From Candidatus Obscuribacterales bacterium (GTDB lineage Bacteria; Cyanobacteriota; Vampirovibrionia; Obscuribacterales; Obscuribacteraceae), in assembly GCA_019745415.1 (NCBI GenBank), contig JAIETF010000050.1:39669-103668 (forward strand): a stretch of 64,000 nucleotides of DNA, in the 5' to 3' direction. Of this stretch, positions 63,348 through 64,000 are shown piece after piece. The notes under the pieces were generated by a model, which had not been told where the DNA came from, ran no database searches, and saw only the letters and a list, made by a program, of their open reading frames with translations. The translations under genes and the position numbers were made by a program. Each line of letters starts with the position of its first letter. The stretch's first letter is position 1.

Positions 63348-63758
63348 ATGAGTCTTTCCAATGTAGCTCTGGTTGGGAATCTAGTAAAAGCACCAGAAAG
63401 GATCGAATTTTCGAGTGGACGGGTTAAGACAACGATGGTTGTAGCAGTAAACAGCTTTGTTCGGTCATCGGGCAAGACCGACAAAGCCTGCGACTTCTAC
63501 AAGGTCGAAACCTGGGGAAAGCTGGCTGAGCTTGCAGCCCGCTGTTTAAACAAAGGCAACCAGATTACAGTCACGGGCAGACTCATTCTGGACCATTGGA
63601 CCGACAGACAGGGCACCAATCGCATCACTCCTGTGGTTGAGGCAAGCCAGCTCTCCCTACCCCAAAAGGGCAAGAAAGCTACTCAAGGCGATCCCGACGA
63701 AATCTTCGACAACTCGCAAGAGGTAGACGAAGAGCCGGAACTAGAAGAGCTCGACTGA
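63348..63758 (+). CDS. ssb: Single-stranded DNA-binding protein
   Basis: 136 residues from ATG 63348, with an ideal GGAGG 8 bases upstream; the ATG at 63333 is rejected because that site is inside its frame. OB-fold motifs: VALVGNLVKAPE, VKTTMVVAVN, DFYKVETWGKLAELAARCL, and ITVTGRLILDHW. After a short linker the tail is acidic (EVDEEPELEELD) but ends without the usual DDDLPF-type Phe tip. It binds ssDNA in replication/repair. A terminator follows at about 63851. Confidence 0.92.
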   Translation: MSLSNVALVGNLVKAPERIEFSSGRVKTTMVVAVNSFVRSSGKTDKACDFYKVETWGKLAELAARCLNKGNQITVTGRLILDHWTDRQGTNRITPVVEASQLSLPQKGKKATQGDPDEIFDNSQEVDEEPELEELD

Positions 63759-63850
63759 AAGAACCATGAGGGTCACGTGTAGATCCTTTTGACTTCGGTC
63801 GACAACTTTTATTCTCCCTGCCACCACACAAAGAAAAGAGAGAAAAGCGA

Positions 63851-63876
63851 AGGGCTAGGTTATACCTAACCCTTTT
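63851..63876 (+). terminator. Probable terminator downstream of ssb
   Basis: AGGGCTAGGT pairs with ACCTAACCCT with one mismatch around TAT, then TTTT. It lies about 90 bp after the ssb stop. The rest of the window to 64000 shows no gene. Confidence 0.7.
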
Positions 63877-64000
63877 GCTTTTGTGTGTTCAGTACCATAC
63901 ACCAAAATCGGTACAGTACTGCTTGATCGACGACAATTGAAATTGCGGGTAAGTGACAACTAGAATTGCGCCTTCAAACCTCAATTGGTTGGACTTCTTG

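Overview
The window is a gene-dense bacterial chromosome segment (about 48 protein genes, roughly even base composition, genes on both strands in short operons). There is no rRNA or tRNA gene, CRISPR array, prophage or intact insertion sequence that I can see. The mix of genes points to a large-genome, Gram-negative-type heterotroph: a futalosine-pathway menaquinone gene (mqnA), Hanks-type Ser/Thr kinases with TPR/RDD membrane proteins, a TonB-like C-terminus, many Ser/Asn/Gly-rich tracts, and the transaldolase-fusion type of phosphoglucose isomerase. My best guess is a non-photosynthetic relative of Cyanobacteria (Vampirovibrionia/Melainabacteria, Obscuribacter-like). This is inference from gene content only; no 16S gene is present.

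Layout. 0.2-9.2 kb: fused membrane/spermidine-synthase-like protein, Gly-rich repeat protein, RDD/TPR membrane protein, POT peptide transporter, phosphoglucose isomerase. 9.3-14.5 kb: an operon of amino-acid permease, a 936-residue leucine-rich-repeat protein and an AhpD-like protein. 14.5-22.5 kb: a DUF1460 amidase-like protein and the complete four-gene ligase-associated DNA-repair set (PdeM-like phosphoesterase, Lhr-like helicase, ATP-dependent ligase, MBL exonuclease). 22.6-25 kb: a protein that looks like an IS1595-type transposase whose catalytic core was replaced by a DprA-like winged helix. It is divergent, across a perfect 36-nt palindrome, from a short-chain dehydrogenase homologue that has lost its catalytic Tyr and Lys. 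25-35.7 kb: TPR membrane protein, HtrA protease, two overlapping membrane Ser/Thr kinases, MsrB, a multi-receiver/Hpt/GGDEF hub, a lone receiver and a divergent DUF62 protein. 35.8-40.7 kb: a four-repeat GspE-N-like protein coupled to a patatin, a free-standing E2 acyltransferase and a third kinase. 40.7-50.3 kb: mqnA, pyrimidine-nucleoside phosphorylase, lipoate-ligase family protein, two small proteins, aspartokinase, urocanate hydratase, methylmalonyl-CoA mutase large subunit. 50.4-55 kb: two paralogous TPR/aspartyl-protease-like proteins, uppP, rsmI. 55-64 kb: an inactive caspase-fold/TonB-C protein, a small hydrophilic protein, rpsT, the murC-murB-ddl peptidoglycan operon, a fourth kinase and ssb.

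Themes. Signalling is prominent: four Hanks kinases of two architectures, plus a phosphorelay/c-di-GMP hub. Several family members appear to have lost catalytic residues (caspase-like, SDR, aspartyl protease-like, one kinase DFG motif, DUF62 motifs), which suggests conversion of enzymes to binding or regulatory roles. Housekeeping enzymes (DNA ligase, Ddl, MurB, mutase) carry low-complexity insertions or extensions coded by short in-frame tandem repeats. The most system-like novelty is the transposase/DprA chimera with its palindrome and degenerate SDR at 22.6-24.9 kb.
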